A DNA stretch of 64,000 nucleotides, taken from Terriglobia bacterium. Its GTDB lineage: Bacteria > Pseudomonadota > Alphaproteobacteria > Acetobacterales > Acetobacteraceae. The position numbers were made by a program, and so were the translations under genes. The first letter of the stretch is position 1. Every line of letters starts with the position of its first letter. Shown in pieces: positions 17,320 to 26,779 of the stretch. The notes beneath the pieces are model-generated. The model worked only from the letters and a program-made list of their open reading frames with translations. It was not told the DNA's origin and did not search any database. The stretch is taken from NCBI GenBank assembly GCA_023511585.1, contig JAIMBF010000001.1:1-64000 (forward strand), in the 5' to 3' direction.

Positions 17320-18429
17320 TCAAATCCCCTCGTGCAGAATGGCCGGGCTAAGAGGGTTTGCCCCGTAATGCCGCAACCAGCGGATGTCGCTTTCAAAGAA
17401 GTTGCGCAGATCGGTAATGCCGTGCTTCAGCATGGTAAGCCGCTCCACTCCCATACCGAACGCAAAGCCTTGCCATTCCCGTGGATCAAGCCCGCAATTG
17501 GCCAACACGCGCGGATGCACCATTCCGCTGCCCAAAATTTCAAGCCAATCGCTGCCCTGGCCGAGTTTGCCGCTGGCGCGATCCCAACCGATATCGACTT
17601 CCATAGAAGGTTCGGTGAACGGGAAGTAACTCGCGCGGAAGCGCACCGCAAGCTCGGGCAGAGAGAAAAATGCGCGCAGAAAATCAACCAAACAGCCCTT
17701 CAGATGCGCAAGCGTAATGTTGCGATCGATCACAAGCCCTTCGCATTGATGGAACATCGGGCTGTGCGTGGCATCATGATCCGCGCGATAAGCGCGCCCC
17801 GGCGCGATAATACGAAACGGCGGGTTGCGCGAAAGCATGGTGATGATTTGCACGGTCGAGGTGTGCGTGCGCAGAACAAGCGGTCGGCCGTCGCGCTTGC
17901 CCGGAAGATAGAACGTATCGTGCTCGGTGCGTGCCGGGTGATGCTCGGGTATGTTGAGAGCGGAAAAATTATGCCAATCCGTCTCGATATCCGGGCCTTC
18001 CGCGACCTCAAAGCCCATCGCCCCAAAGATGGCGACCATTTCCTCAATGGTGCGCGTAATCGGATGAATGAACCCCTGCGGCTGCGGCCGCGGCGGAAGG
18101 GTGATATCAAAGCGCTCCTGCGCCAGCCTGGCATTCAGTTCAGCCGCTTCGAGAACCTGCTTGCGTGCCTCGATTAAGGCCGAGATTTCCTCCTTCAGGC
18201 TGTTCAGCGCCGCACCTTGCTTTCGCCGCTCTTCCGCCGGCAGCGTGCCCAACTGTTTCAGCAGGCTTGTAAGCCTACCGCCTTTGCCGAGCATCCGAAC
18301 ACGCACCGCTTCCAGTGCGCGCAAATCATCTGCTTCGGCAAGCGCCATCTCGGTTTCGCGCCTGAGTGCAACAAGATCATCCGTCATGGCCGTCTCTTGC
18401 ACGGAAAGAGCGCCAAAGCGGCGCTCCAT
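17320..18429 (-). CDS. pheS: Phenylalanyl-tRNA synthetase alpha subunit
   Basis: The catalytic class II subunit of PheRS, 369 residues. Motif 2 region GRAYRADHDATHSPMFHQCE and motif 3 region FGMGVERLTMLKHGI are intact. An N-terminal coiled coil (about residues 15-110) precedes the catalytic core. The ATG at 18429 has ggagatatgacgcg upstream. A second ATG at 18387 (MTDDLVALRRE) is also possible and closer to the common family start. It sits in an operon rpmI-rplT-pheS-pheT. Confidence 0.95.
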   Translation of the reverse strand: MERRFGALSVQETAMTDDLVALRRETEMALAEADDLRALEAVRVRMLGKGGRLTSLLKQLGTLPAEERRKQGAALNSLKEEISALIEARKQVLEAAELNARLAQERFDITLPPRPQPQGFIHPITRTIEEMVAIFGAMGFEVAEGPDIETDWHNFSALNIPEHHPARTEHDTFYLPGKRDGRPLVLRTHTSTVQIITMLSRNPPFRIIAPGRAYRADHDATHSPMFHQCEGLVIDRNITLAHLKGCLVDFLRAFFSLPELAVRFRASYFPFTEPSMEVDIGWDRASGKLGQGSDWLEILGSGMVHPRVLANCGLDPREWQGFAFGMGVERLTMLKHGITDLRNFFESDIRWLRHYGANPLSPAILHEGI

Positions 18430-18496
18430 CGCGTCATATCTCCGTTTTATCTCGCAAATAACGCATCGTGTTCGCGTGGGCGAGCTTGCCCGAGCC

Positions 18497-18853
18497 TCAG
18501 CCCAGCGCTTCCCGCGCCTTTTTCACAATTTCCGCGAAATTTTGCTCATCGTCATAGGCCATCGCGGCAAGGATTTTCCGGTCCATGGTGATGCCTGCTT
18601 TTTTCAGCCCGGCGATGAATTTCGAATAGGTTAACCCATGCGCCCGCACCGCCGCATTGATCCGCTGGATCCACAGCGCCCGAAAATCGCGCTTTTTGTT
18701 GCGCCGGTCGCGATACGCGTAACGCAGCGCCTTTTCGAGCCGCTCCAAGGCTATGCGGTAATTGGTGGAAGATCTGCCAACATAGCCCTTGGCCTGCTTC
18801 AGAACCTTTTTGTGACGGGCATGCTGCGTCACACCCCGCTTCACGCGTGCCAT
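18497..18853 (-). CDS. rplT: 50S ribosomal protein L20
   Basis: An early-assembly 23S rRNA-binding protein of 118 residues. The N-terminus [20 protein letters not shown] and [20 protein letters not shown] are diagnostic. The site ttaggaggcagagga precedes the ATG at 18853. It lies 40 bp after rpmI and 67 bp before pheS. In many bacteria L20 represses its own operon through the leader RNA. Confidence 0.97.
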   Translation of the reverse strand: MARVKRGVTQHARHKKVLKQAKGYVGRSSTNYRIALERLEKALRYAYRDRRNKKRDFRALWIQRINAAVRAHGLTYSKFIAGLKKAGITMDRKILAAMAYDDEQNFAEIVKKAREALG

Positions 18854-18893
18854 TCCTCTGCCTCCTAATCGCCTGAGTGATGGATTGCCCGGC

Positions 18894-19097
18894 TTAGCGC
18901 AACCCGTAGGGCGCCCACTGCCGCACCGTCCGCGCATCCGGCGCGGCGAGTACCCGATAACCGCGATTGGCGCGCTTGGCCTTCTGCGTGCGCGCCATAA
19001 GGTTGTGACGCTTATACCCGGGCGGGGACATGACTTTGCCGGAGGCCGTCATCTTAAAGCGTTTCTTGACCGAAGACTTGGTCTTGCGCTTGGGCAT
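18894..19097 (-). CDS. rpmI: 50S ribosomal protein L35
   Basis: A 67-residue basic ribosomal protein. [20 protein letters not shown] and [10 protein letters not shown] are conserved L35 sequence. The site aaaggagaacaaa precedes the ATG. It is the first gene of rpmI-rplT-pheS-pheT. infC, which usually precedes rpmI, is absent here because the next gene upstream (dapF) diverges. Confidence 0.97.
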   Translation of the reverse strand: MPKRKTKSSVKKRFKMTASGKVMSPPGYKRHNLMARTQKAKRANRGYRVLAAPDARTVRQWAPYGLR

Positions 19098-19219
19098 TTT
19101 GTTCTCCTTTCATCTGCCGTGTTTTGCGCCCGGGCCCTTGACTTAAGGGAAACAGACTCTCCCCGGGCTACCATGCGGCCGGGCATGCCCCAGAGGCCCG
19201 GACGCGCAATGTGGCGCGG

Positions 19220-19248
19220 CTTATAGCGGCAGGGAAGGAGGCTTGCAA
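19220..19248 (-). promoter_or_regulatory. Predicted promoter of the rpmI-rplT-pheST operon
   Basis: On the minus strand TTGCAA (19243-19248) and TATAAG (19220-19225) are 17 bp apart. Transcription from here would leave a leader of about 115 nt before rpmI. That leader contains GC-rich inverted segments (about 19180-19205, ccgggc...gcccgg) that could form a regulatory hairpin. Confidence 0.45.
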
Positions 19249-19312
19249 GAACCGCCCTTCCAGAAGGCGATCTGTCTCCATATAAGGCAAAGGGCCGCGA
19301 GAAGAGAGAGGC

Positions 19313-20146
19313 ATGCGCGCACGGTTTTGGAAAATGCACGGGCTCGGCAACGATTTCGTCATTATCGACGAACGGGCCGAGCCGCTTGCCCTGACACCCG
19401 GCCAGGCGCAGGCCATTGCCGCGCGCCATACCGGGGTCGGCTGCGACCAGGTCATTCGTCTCACTCCCCCATCCCGCGCCGGTGCGGATGCCGCAATGGC
19501 CATTCTGAACGCCGATGGTTCGCCCGCCGGGGCGTGCGGAAACGCCACACGCTGCGTCGCAGAGCTTTTGTTTCGCGAAACCGGGCAGGCCAGATTTCGC
19601 ATAGAAACCCAAACCGGCATCCTGGAGGCCGAGCGCTGCGACGACGGCCGCATTCAAGTAGACATGGGTGAGCCGCGCCTTGGCTGGGCGGACGTGCCGC
19701 TCGCCGAACCTCTGGACACCCTCTCGCTGCCGCTTGCGCTCGGGCCGTTATCCTCTCCGGCGGCCTGTTCTATGGGAAACCCGCATACGACGTTTTTTGT
19801 TCCCGATGCTGAGTCCGTCCCCCTGGCCACCCTCGGCCCCGCATTGGAACGCGCGCCTTTATTTCCCGAGCGGGCCAATATCGGGGTTGCACAAATCCTT
19901 GCCCCGGACCGGGTGCGGCTCAGGGTATGGGAGCGGGGCGCGGGCCTCACGCGGGCGTGCGGCTCGGGGGCTTGTGCTGCCGTGGTGAATGCCAACCGGC
20001 GCGGGCTTGCAAACCGTCGTGTCACGGTTGTGCTCGACGGAGGAGAGCTTGAGATTTTCTGGCGTGACGACAATCACGTGCTGATGACCGGACCGGTTGC
20101 CCGCGTTTTCGTCGGCGAGCTGGATCTTTCCGTCTTTCCGTCATGA
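19313..20146 (+). CDS. dapF: Diaminopimelate epimerase
   Basis: Converts LL- to meso-diaminopimelate for lysine and peptidoglycan synthesis, 277 residues, PLP-independent. [13 protein letters not shown] marks the N-terminus. The two catalytic cysteines are in [13 protein letters not shown] and [21 protein letters not shown] lies between them. A gagagaggc site precedes the ATG. Its stop overlaps the mtaB start (ATGA), beginning a dapF-mtaB-ftsY unit. Confidence 0.95.
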   Translation: MRARFWKMHGLGNDFVIIDERAEPLALTPGQAQAIAARHTGVGCDQVIRLTPPSRAGADAAMAILNADGSPAGACGNATRCVAELLFRETGQARFRIETQTGILEAERCDDGRIQVDMGEPRLGWADVPLAEPLDTLSLPLALGPLSSPAACSMGNPHTTFFVPDAESVPLATLGPALERAPLFPERANIGVAQILAPDRVRLRVWERGAGLTRACGSGACAAVVNANRRGLANRRVTVVLDGGELEIFWRDDNHVLMTGPVARVFVGELDLSVFPS

Positions 20147-21372
20147 GCGCAGAGATCATCACCTTCGGCTGCCGCCTGAACGCTTATGAAAGCGAGGTGA
20201 TCCGCAGCCACGCTGCGGCCTTGGAGAACACGGTGATCGTGAACACGTGTGCGGTTACCGCCGAAGCGGAACGGCAAGCGCGTCAAGCCATTCGTCGCAT
20301 CGTCCGTACCCGCCCCGGGACGCAAGTCATTGCCACCGGTTGCGCCGTGCAACTTAATCCGGCGCGGTGGAGCGCTTTGCCCGGAGTAAGCCGGGTGGTC
20401 GGCAACGCCGAAAAATTACGCGCCGAGACTTGGGCCGCGGATACTTCCGTTGGCCGCCGTGATCTCACGGTTTTGCGTGAAGAGCCGCCGCAACTGATCA
20501 CCGAATTTGGCGGGCGTGCGCGTGCCTTTGTGCAAATCCAACAAGGCTGCGATCATCGTTGCACTTTTTGTACTATTCCGTTCGCACGCGGGCCCAGCCG
20601 TTCGCTCTCGCTTGCGCGCATCATCGAACAAACGCAGCTGCTTGTGGCACGCGGCTTTCAGGAGGTGGTGCTGACGGGGGTGGATCTCACCAGCTACGGG
20701 CTGGATTTGCCCGACCAGCCGCGGCTTGGGCAAATGGTGCGGCGCCTTTTGGCCGAGGTGCCCGAGCTGCCGCGGCTCAGGCTCTCTTCGCTGGATCCTG
20801 CCGAGATTGATGAAGACCTCTGGCGTGTCATTGCCGAAGAGCCAAGGCTCATGCCGCACGTGCATCTCTCCCTTCAGGCCGGAAGCGATCTTATTCTCAA
20901 GCGCATGAAGCGCAGACACAGCACGGCAACGGCGAAGGAGGCCATTACGCGCGCGCGCCTGCTGCGGCCGGGAATTGCCATCGGGGCCGACCTGATTGCG
21001 GGTTTCCCCACCGAAACCGAAGCATTGTTTCGGGAAACGTTTGAGTTCGTGCAAGAAATGGAATTGCCTTATCTGCACGTCTTTCCTTTTAGCTCCCGCC
21101 CCGGCACGCCGGCGGCGCGCATGCCGCAAGTACCGCCCAGCGAGCGTGACCGACGGGCCGCCCTTTTGCGCGAACTGGGCGAGGCGGCAAGGAAACGGTT
21201 TTTCTCCGCACATATCGGCCGGCGGGTCGAGATTCTTCTGGAATCGCCGGAGCGCGGGCACACGGAACATTTCTGCCCCGTCTCTCTCTCCTCGCCGCGC
21301 GCAGCGGGGACGCTGGTGAGCGCTCTGGTCAGCAGAGCGGACGCAAAAGGGCTCACTGCAGAGGCATCCTGA
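20143..21372 (+). CDS. mtaB: tRNA t6A37 methylthiotransferase (MtaB-type radical SAM enzyme)
   Basis: Adds a methylthio group to N6-threonylcarbamoyladenosine at tRNA position 37, using two [4Fe-4S] clusters. It is 409 residues long. The UPF0004 domain starts [15 protein letters not shown] and has further Cys residues in [13 protein letters not shown] and [10 protein letters not shown]. The radical SAM triad is in [18 protein letters not shown] (CxxxCxxC). The opening [10 protein letters not shown] is typical of MtaB rather than MiaB or RimO. A C-terminal TRAM-like part follows. Overlaps with both neighbours (ATGA, TGATG) show tight coupling. Confidence 0.9.
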   Translation: MSAEIITFGCRLNAYESEVIRSHAAALENTVIVNTCAVTAEAERQARQAIRRIVRTRPGTQVIATGCAVQLNPARWSALPGVSRVVGNAEKLRAETWAADTSVGRRDLTVLREEPPQLITEFGGRARAFVQIQQGCDHRCTFCTIPFARGPSRSLSLARIIEQTQLLVARGFQEVVLTGVDLTSYGLDLPDQPRLGQMVRRLLAEVPELPRLRLSSLDPAEIDEDLWRVIAEEPRLMPHVHLSLQAGSDLILKRMKRRHSTATAKEAITRARLLRPGIAIGADLIAGFPTETEALFRETFEFVQEMELPYLHVFPFSSRPGTPAARMPQVPPSERDRRAALLRELGEAARKRFFSAHIGRRVEILLESPERGHTEHFCPVSLSSPRAAGTLVSALVSRADAKGLTAEAS

Positions 21373-22292
21373 TGGCGTCTTCCGGTTTTTTCTCTCGGCT
21401 GAAAGAAGGGCTAGCACGAAGCAAGCAAAAGCTTACCAGCGGGATTGCCGGCGTCCTAACCCGCAGGAAGCTTGACGAGAAGGCTTTAGAAGAGCTGGAA
21501 GAGGCGCTGATTGCGGCGGATCTCGGCCCTGCAGCTGCGGCAAAAATCATCGCCGACTTCCGCAAAACACGCTTTAACAAAGATGTTAGCGAGGAGGAGG
21601 TCCGCGCCCAGCTTGCCGAGGACATCGCTGCCATCCTTGCGCCGGTGGCTCGGCCTCTGGAGCTTGATCCCGCACGCAAGCCGAACGTGATTCTTGTGGT
21701 GGGCGTCAATGGCACGGGCAAGACGACCACCATCGGCAAGCTTGCGCTCTTTTGGAAAGAGCAGGGTCTTTCGCCGATCCTGGTGGCCGGAGACACGTTT
21801 CGCGCGGCTGCCGTCGAGCAATTGCAGATCTGGGGCGAACGCGTGGGCGCGCCGGTGATCGCGGGACCACCGGGCGCCGATCCGGCCGGCCTTGCCTTCG
21901 ATGCTCTCAGCAAAGCAAAGGCCGAAGGGCGCGATGTGCTGTTGATCGACACCGCCGGGCGACTGCACAACAAGCGCGCGCTGATGGAGGAATTGCAGAA
22001 AATTATCCGGGTTTTACGCAAACAAGACGCCACCGCGCCGCATTCCGTTTTGCTGGTGCTGGATGCCACGACCGGACAAAACGCCATTGAACAGGTGCGC
22101 GTATTCAAAGAAATGGTTGACGTCACAGGGATTGTTGTGACGAAGTTGGATGGCAGCGCGCGGGGAGGGGTGGTGGTTGCCCTGGCAGAAGGCTTCGGCT
22201 TGCCGCTTCACGCGGTTGGGGTAGGCGAGAAGGCGGAGGATCTCCGCCCCTTTGATGCACTGGAATTCGCCCGCGGGCTCGTCGAGGTTTGA
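21372..22292 (+). CDS. ftsY: Signal recognition particle receptor FtsY
   Basis: The SRP receptor GTPase that docks ribosome-SRP complexes at the inner membrane for membrane-protein insertion. It is a short 306-residue form without a long acidic A domain. The N helical domain begins FFSRLKEGLARSKQKL. G1 is GVNGTGKTTTIGKLA, with DTAGRLHNK (G3), TKLDGSARGG (G4) and the closing GVGEKAEDLRPFD also present. It starts on the last base of the mtaB stop. Confidence 0.96.
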   Translation: MASSGFFSRLKEGLARSKQKLTSGIAGVLTRRKLDEKALEELEEALIAADLGPAAAAKIIADFRKTRFNKDVSEEEVRAQLAEDIAAILAPVARPLELDPARKPNVILVVGVNGTGKTTTIGKLALFWKEQGLSPILVAGDTFRAAAVEQLQIWGERVGAPVIAGPPGADPAGLAFDALSKAKAEGRDVLLIDTAGRLHNKRALMEELQKIIRVLRKQDATAPHSVLLVLDATTGQNAIEQVRVFKEMVDVTGIVVTKLDGSARGGVVVALAEGFGLPLHAVGVGEKAEDLRPFDALEFARGLVEV

Positions 22293-22417
22293 ACACGTTT
22301 CCGCAATTTATTGTAATACGGATACGCAAGAGGCTGATTTTCCACAGGCATGTTCATAACATTCCGATATTAACCCCGTAAAGTAACAAGATCGCCGGCA
22401 GAAGGAGAATGCACACG

Positions 22418-22756
22418 ATGAAAGTCCATATCGGTTTTGCCATTTTTGCATTCCTTACCCTGGCCGCCGCAGTGGCCGAGGCTCAGCCAAAGTCGAACAG
22501 CATCGAGGCAGGGCACCAAATCGCCACGCGTTGGTGCAGCCATTGTCATCTCGTCGGCCCGGAACAAATGCGGGCAACCGATGCCGTGCCGACATTTGCC
22601 GCAATTGCGAACAAACCGACGACCACTGCTTCATCGTTGCGCGCCTTTCTCCAGGCGCCGCATTGGGCCAGCCGGATGCCCGATTTGCATCTCTCCCGCA
22701 CCGAGATCAATGACGTGGCCGCTTACATCCTAAGCCTGCGCAAGCCTTCTCATTGA
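22418..22756 (+). CDS. Small periplasmic c-type cytochrome
   Basis: A 112-residue monohaem cytochrome c, exported by a signal peptide (IGFAIFAFLTLAAAVAEA, cleavage near residue 22). The haem motif is CSHCH at residues 40-44, and RMPDLHLSRTEINDVAAYI supplies a probable axial Met. Probably an electron carrier or a subunit-like domain for an unidentified redox enzyme. I chose the ATG at 22418, about 10 nt from gaaggag. The ATG at 22409 is too close to that site. It follows ftsY by 125 bp and faces kdpE. Confidence 0.82.
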   Translation: MKVHIGFAIFAFLTLAAAVAEAQPKSNSIEAGHQIATRWCSHCHLVGPEQMRATDAVPTFAAIANKPTTTASSLRAFLQAPHWASRMPDLHLSRTEINDVAAYILSLRKPSH

Positions 22757-22790
22757 CCTCCGGCAATTTTTAAAGCTTTGCCCAAGGCCG

Positions 22791-23468
22791 CTATTCTTCC
22801 GGGATTCTGAGGCGATAGCCTACACCCGGCTCATTGACCAAAATTTTCTCTGCTTCGGGACCAAGCTTGCGCCGCAATTGCCAGACATAAACCCGGAGAT
22901 AGGCAATATCCTCCGTATGGGCCGGGCCCCAAAGCGCCGTCAGTAACTGGCGATGCGTCAGCACACGGCCGCTATGGCGTGCCAGCAAGGCAAGCAAAGA
23001 AAATTCGCGGCGCGTAAGCGGCAGCACTTCGCCGTTGCGGCGCGCCTCGCCGCGGAGAAAATCCACCTCGATATCGCCGATGCGAACCGATTCCGCATCC
23101 TTGCCGGAGGATGCCTTGCGACGCAACGCGGCCCGCATCCGCGCTAACAATTCCCCGAGCGCGAAAGGCTTTTCCACATAATCATCGGCACCGTTATCGA
23201 GGGCTGCAATCTTTTCCGCCTCTTGCTCTCGGGCGGAGAGGATAATGACCGGCACATCGGAAAAGCTGCGGAGCTTGCGCAACACATCCTGTCCGTCGAT
23301 ATCCGGGAGGCCAAGATCCAACAGCACGAGATCCGGGGCGTTATTGGCAGCCAAACGCAAGCCTTCTGCACCGTTTTCCGCCTGAACGATCGTATAGCCC
23401 GCTGCTTCCAGCGCAGGGCGAAGAAAACGATGAATTTGTTTTTCATCGTCGATGATCAGGATCCGCAT
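22791..23468 (-). CDS. kdpE: Response regulator KdpE
   Basis: An OmpR-family response regulator of 225 residues. The receiver domain has the phosphoacceptor in LVLLDLGLPDIDG, ILIIDDEKQI at the start and the conserved Lys in VEKPFALGELLARMR. The C-terminal winged helix contains LTRREFSLLALLARHSGRVLT and VWQLRRKLGPE. It lies 8 bp after kdpD and is expected to activate kdpFABC at low potassium or turgor. Confidence 0.93.
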   Translation of the reverse strand: MRILIIDDEKQIHRFLRPALEAAGYTIVQAENGAEGLRLAANNAPDLVLLDLGLPDIDGQDVLRKLRSFSDVPVIILSAREQEAEKIAALDNGADDYVEKPFALGELLARMRAALRRKASSGKDAESVRIGDIEVDFLRGEARRNGEVLPLTRREFSLLALLARHSGRVLTHRQLLTALWGPAHTEDIAYLRVYVWQLRRKLGPEAEKILVNEPGVGYRLRIPEE

Positions 23469-23476
23469 CGCTCAAA

Positions 23477-26122
23477 TCACTCCGCTGCCGGCAGCGAAAT
23501 GGTGATCACCGTACCGGGAAAGCCTCCCGGCAGAGCGTCGGGACGGGGGCTGATTGCGCTGATGCGCCCGCCCATAGCCTCCGTAAAACCGCGAGCGATA
23601 GCGAGCCCAAGCCCGGTGCCCGGTGGCACGCGGTCGCCGCGGCTGGCGCGATAGAAACTATCAAAGATATGCGGCAAATCCTCGGGCGGAATGCCCACCC
23701 CTTCATCGCTGACGCGAATCGCCACCTCTTTTCCGTCTCGGCTTGCCGCCACGGAAACCAGGCTGTTTGCGGGAGAATATTTCAACGCATTGTCGAGTAC
23801 GTTCACCAACACATGTTCGAGCAAAACGGGGTCGGCCAACACCTTGGGCACATCCGGCGGAATGTTCACGGTAATCAAAAGCCCCCCTTCCAACCGCGCA
23901 ATGGCCGCCTCTACGATTTCGTTCAACTGAACGGGGGCAAGCCGGGGTACAATCTGACCGCTCTCCAGGCGCATCATATCCGTGATGTTGGCCAGAAAGC
24001 GATGCATGCGCGCCGTATCTTGTTCGATACTTTGCAGCAAATCCGCCCGTGTGGCGGCATCGAGCCGGTCCCAGGCGGTGCGCAAAGTTTCCGCCGCGCC
24101 GCGAATCGCGGTCAACGGCGTGCGAAGATCATGCGAAAGCGAGGAAAGCAGGGCGGTGCGTAGCTGTTGCGTTTCCGATTGAGCCGCACTTCGGGCAGCC
24201 TCTTGGGCCAGGCGCAAACGCTCGAGCGTGACCGCAGCAATATCGGCAAGCGCTGTAAGCGCCTGCAACTGGGGCTCGGTGAATGCTACACCTTCGCCTG
24301 CCGCAACGCCGAGTACGCCCTGCACCCCTTGCATGGTGGAAAGCGGCAAAAAACGCCAGGAAGCGGAAGGCAGCGTCGAGGTGCCGCTGCCCGCCGGCTC
24401 ATTGTGCGCAACCGCCCAACGCGCGGCAGCCCATGCGGTTTCATCCAAAGCTGCTCCGGCGGGATCCGCAGCCCTGAGCGTAAGTTCACCGCCTTCTTGC
24501 GTGGTGAGAACCACAGCTTTCCCGGCTATGCCGGCACCCTGGCGTGCGAGTTCCGCAAGCAGTTCGTGTTCTGTGCGTGCCGCGTCGAGTACCCGACGAA
24601 AACCACTGATCCGGTGCAGGCTCTGCACGCGGTTTTGCGCCGCCGCGACTTCATTGCGCACCCGGCTTGCCATGCCTCCGGTGATCGCGGCCACGGTCAA
24701 GAAGACACAAATGGTAACAATATGCCCCGCATCGCCGATGGCAAACGAGTAAAATGGCGGGATGAAGAAGAAATTCCAGCTGAGAAAACCGAGCACTGCC
24801 GTGAAAAGGGCAACCCGCAGGCCATAGATACTCGCCCCGATAACCACCGCGGCGAGAAACAACATCCCCATTGCTTCGTGCGGAATGGCGGGGATCATTA
24901 TGCCGATGAAAATCACCAGCGCAACGAGCGCGGCACTCGCAAGCCACGGCCATGGACCGCTTGGCAGAGGCGGAGGACGCTCTAGCCAGCGCACGGGACC
25001 GACGGGCCGAGCCACGATATGCACGGTGAATGCCTCAGCCCGGCGCGCGAGAGCCTGTGCCAGCGTTCGCCCTGTGAGTCTGCGCCAGAGTGGCGGCCGG
25101 CCCCGGCCGATGACGATCTGGGTGACATTGCGTCGCAGAGCAGCATCGAGCGTGAGTGCGACGATGTCGTTGCCGGTTACGGTTTCAATCTCCGCTCCGA
25201 GCTGTTCGGCAAGCGCGAAAGGTCCGTGAAGATCGACCAGTCGTCCCGGCCGTTCGACATGCAAAACAATCCAGGGCGCTTTCAATACATCCGCAAGCTT
25301 GGCCGCATAACGTATCACCCCTTCGGCATCCGTGGCATCGGGGCCGATGAGCGCAAGCACGCGTTCCCCAGCGGGCCAAGGCCCGGGGATCGCTTTCGCG
25401 CGCATATAATCGGCAACGGCGGCGTCCACGTGTTGCGCAGCGTGGCGCAACGCCATCTCCCGCAGCGCTGCCAGATTGCCCTCGCGAAAAAATCCCTCCA
25501 ACGCCCGGCGCGCCGTCTCCGGCGGATAAACGCGCCCTTCGGCAAGCCGCGCACGGAGCTCGGCCGGAGGAAGATCAACAAGTTCGATATCGGAGGCAAG
25601 CGAAAGCACGCGATCGGGAATGGTTTCGGCAACCCTTATTCCGGTGATACGCGCAATCGCGTCGTTCAGGCTTTCGAGATGCTGAATATTGAGCGTGGTC
25701 CAGACATCAATCCCGGCTTCCAAGAGCTCGGCCACATCTTCCCAACGCTTGGCGTGCCGGCTTCCGGGCACGTTGGTGTGAGCCAGCTCGTCCAACAACA
25801 ATAGCTGGGGGCGTCGGGCCAGTGCGGCGTCGAGATCGAATTCCTCGAACTCCCGTCCCCGGTAAAGAATTTTCTTTCGCGGCAGCACGGGCAAGTCGCC
25901 AATCTGCGCCTCGGTCTCCTTACGGCCGTGCGTTTCCACAAGCCCCACCACGACGTCTGTGCCCGCTTCGTATTTGCGGCGCGCTGCGGCAAGCATTTCC
26001 CAGGTCTTACCAACCCCGGGCGCCATGCCGAGGAACACTTTAAGCCGACCTTTGCCCTCGCGCGCGGCCGCAAGAATTAAGGCATCGGGGTCCGGGCGGT
26101 GTTCATCATCCTCGCGTGGCAT
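23477..26122 (-). CDS. kdpD: Osmosensitive potassium sensor histidine kinase KdpD
   Basis: An 881-residue membrane sensor kinase. The N-terminal KdpD domain carries a Walker A (GMAPGVGKTWEML) and LLLDELAHTNVPGSRH. A UspA-like domain follows (about residues 250-370). Four clustered TM segments lie around residues 395-490, then a GAF-like domain, the H-box LSHDLRTPLTAIRGAAETL with the phosphorylated His, the N-box NALKYSP and a G-box (GTGLGLAIARGF). All parts of a full-length KdpD are present. It is downstream of kdpC by 19 bp and followed by kdpE. Confidence 0.95.
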   Translation of the reverse strand: MPREDDEHRPDPDALILAAAREGKGRLKVFLGMAPGVGKTWEMLAAARRKYEAGTDVVVGLVETHGRKETEAQIGDLPVLPRKKILYRGREFEEFDLDAALARRPQLLLLDELAHTNVPGSRHAKRWEDVAELLEAGIDVWTTLNIQHLESLNDAIARITGIRVAETIPDRVLSLASDIELVDLPPAELRARLAEGRVYPPETARRALEGFFREGNLAALREMALRHAAQHVDAAVADYMRAKAIPGPWPAGERVLALIGPDATDAEGVIRYAAKLADVLKAPWIVLHVERPGRLVDLHGPFALAEQLGAEIETVTGNDIVALTLDAALRRNVTQIVIGRGRPPLWRRLTGRTLAQALARRAEAFTVHIVARPVGPVRWLERPPPLPSGPWPWLASAALVALVIFIGIMIPAIPHEAMGMLFLAAVVIGASIYGLRVALFTAVLGFLSWNFFFIPPFYSFAIGDAGHIVTICVFLTVAAITGGMASRVRNEVAAAQNRVQSLHRISGFRRVLDAARTEHELLAELARQGAGIAGKAVVLTTQEGGELTLRAADPAGAALDETAWAAARWAVAHNEPAGSGTSTLPSASWRFLPLSTMQGVQGVLGVAAGEGVAFTEPQLQALTALADIAAVTLERLRLAQEAARSAAQSETQQLRTALLSSLSHDLRTPLTAIRGAAETLRTAWDRLDAATRADLLQSIEQDTARMHRFLANITDMMRLESGQIVPRLAPVQLNEIVEAAIARLEGGLLITVNIPPDVPKVLADPVLLEHVLVNVLDNALKYSPANSLVSVAASRDGKEVAIRVSDEGVGIPPEDLPHIFDSFYRASRGDRVPPGTGLGLAIARGFTEAMGGRISAISPRPDALPGGFPGTVITISLPAAE

Positions 26123-26141
26123 GCCGTATTATAGCGGATCG

Positions 26142-26735
26142 CTACGGCTTTGGCATTTGATCCAACGCATCATTCAGCATAAGCACGTTAACCCGCTCCT
26201 CACCGATGAATCCGAGCGTCGGGGTCTTAACGAAGCGGTTCACCAAATCTCGCACGGCCGTTTCCGGCAAATGCCGGGCGGCCGCCACCCTCGCGACCTG
26301 CCGTTCGGCATAAGCACGAGAGATGTCTGGGTCAAGGCCGGAGCCGGAAGCGGTCACGGCGTCGGCGGGTACCGGGTGCGGCCCCATGGAGGGCAAATCG
26401 CTCTTTACACGCTCGATCAAAGCTTTCGCGCTCGGTGCCAGATTGGAGCCTGCGGAATTATCGGCAGCATAAGGAACGGAAATGGTCTTGCTCGGGTCTT
26501 TGGGATCGGGCTCGGTGGTGGCGGAGGGGCGCGGATGAAAATAGCGCGCGGCGGTGAAATTTTGCCCGATCAAAACGGAACCAAAAATCTTGCCGTCTTT
26601 TTTCAACAAGCTTCCATGCGCTTGAAAAGGAAAAACAAGGCTAGCAAGGCCGGTGAAAGCAAGCGGCATCAACACGCCGCTGAGCAGCGTAAGCAACCCG
26701 ACCAGAATAAGCGCGGGGCGAAATGTACCAATCAT
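26142..26735 (-). CDS. kdpC: Potassium-transporting ATPase subunit C
   Basis: A 197-residue subunit with one N-terminal membrane segment (ALILVGLLTLLSGVLMPLAFTG shortened here to the hydrophobic stretch, residues 8-30) and a periplasmic domain. GSVLIGQNFTAARYFHPRPS and ASGSGLDPDISRAYAERQVA are hallmark KdpC sequence. It stabilises the KdpA-KdpB assembly and assists K+ capture. It is 44 bp downstream of kdpB. Confidence 0.95.
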   Translation of the reverse strand: MIGTFRPALILVGLLTLLSGVLMPLAFTGLASLVFPFQAHGSLLKKDGKIFGSVLIGQNFTAARYFHPRPSATTEPDPKDPSKTISVPYAADNSAGSNLAPSAKALIERVKSDLPSMGPHPVPADAVTASGSGLDPDISRAYAERQVARVAAARHLPETAVRDLVNRFVKTPTLGFIGEERVNVLMLNDALDQMPKP

Positions 26736-26779
26736 GATGTATCCCCCTCATTTCCAAACGGAGCTCATCCAATCTCTTG

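Noticed and set aside
19098-19312. Search for infC upstream of rpmI
   Set aside because: The gap of 215 bp has no IF3-like frame, and dapF starts in the opposite direction.
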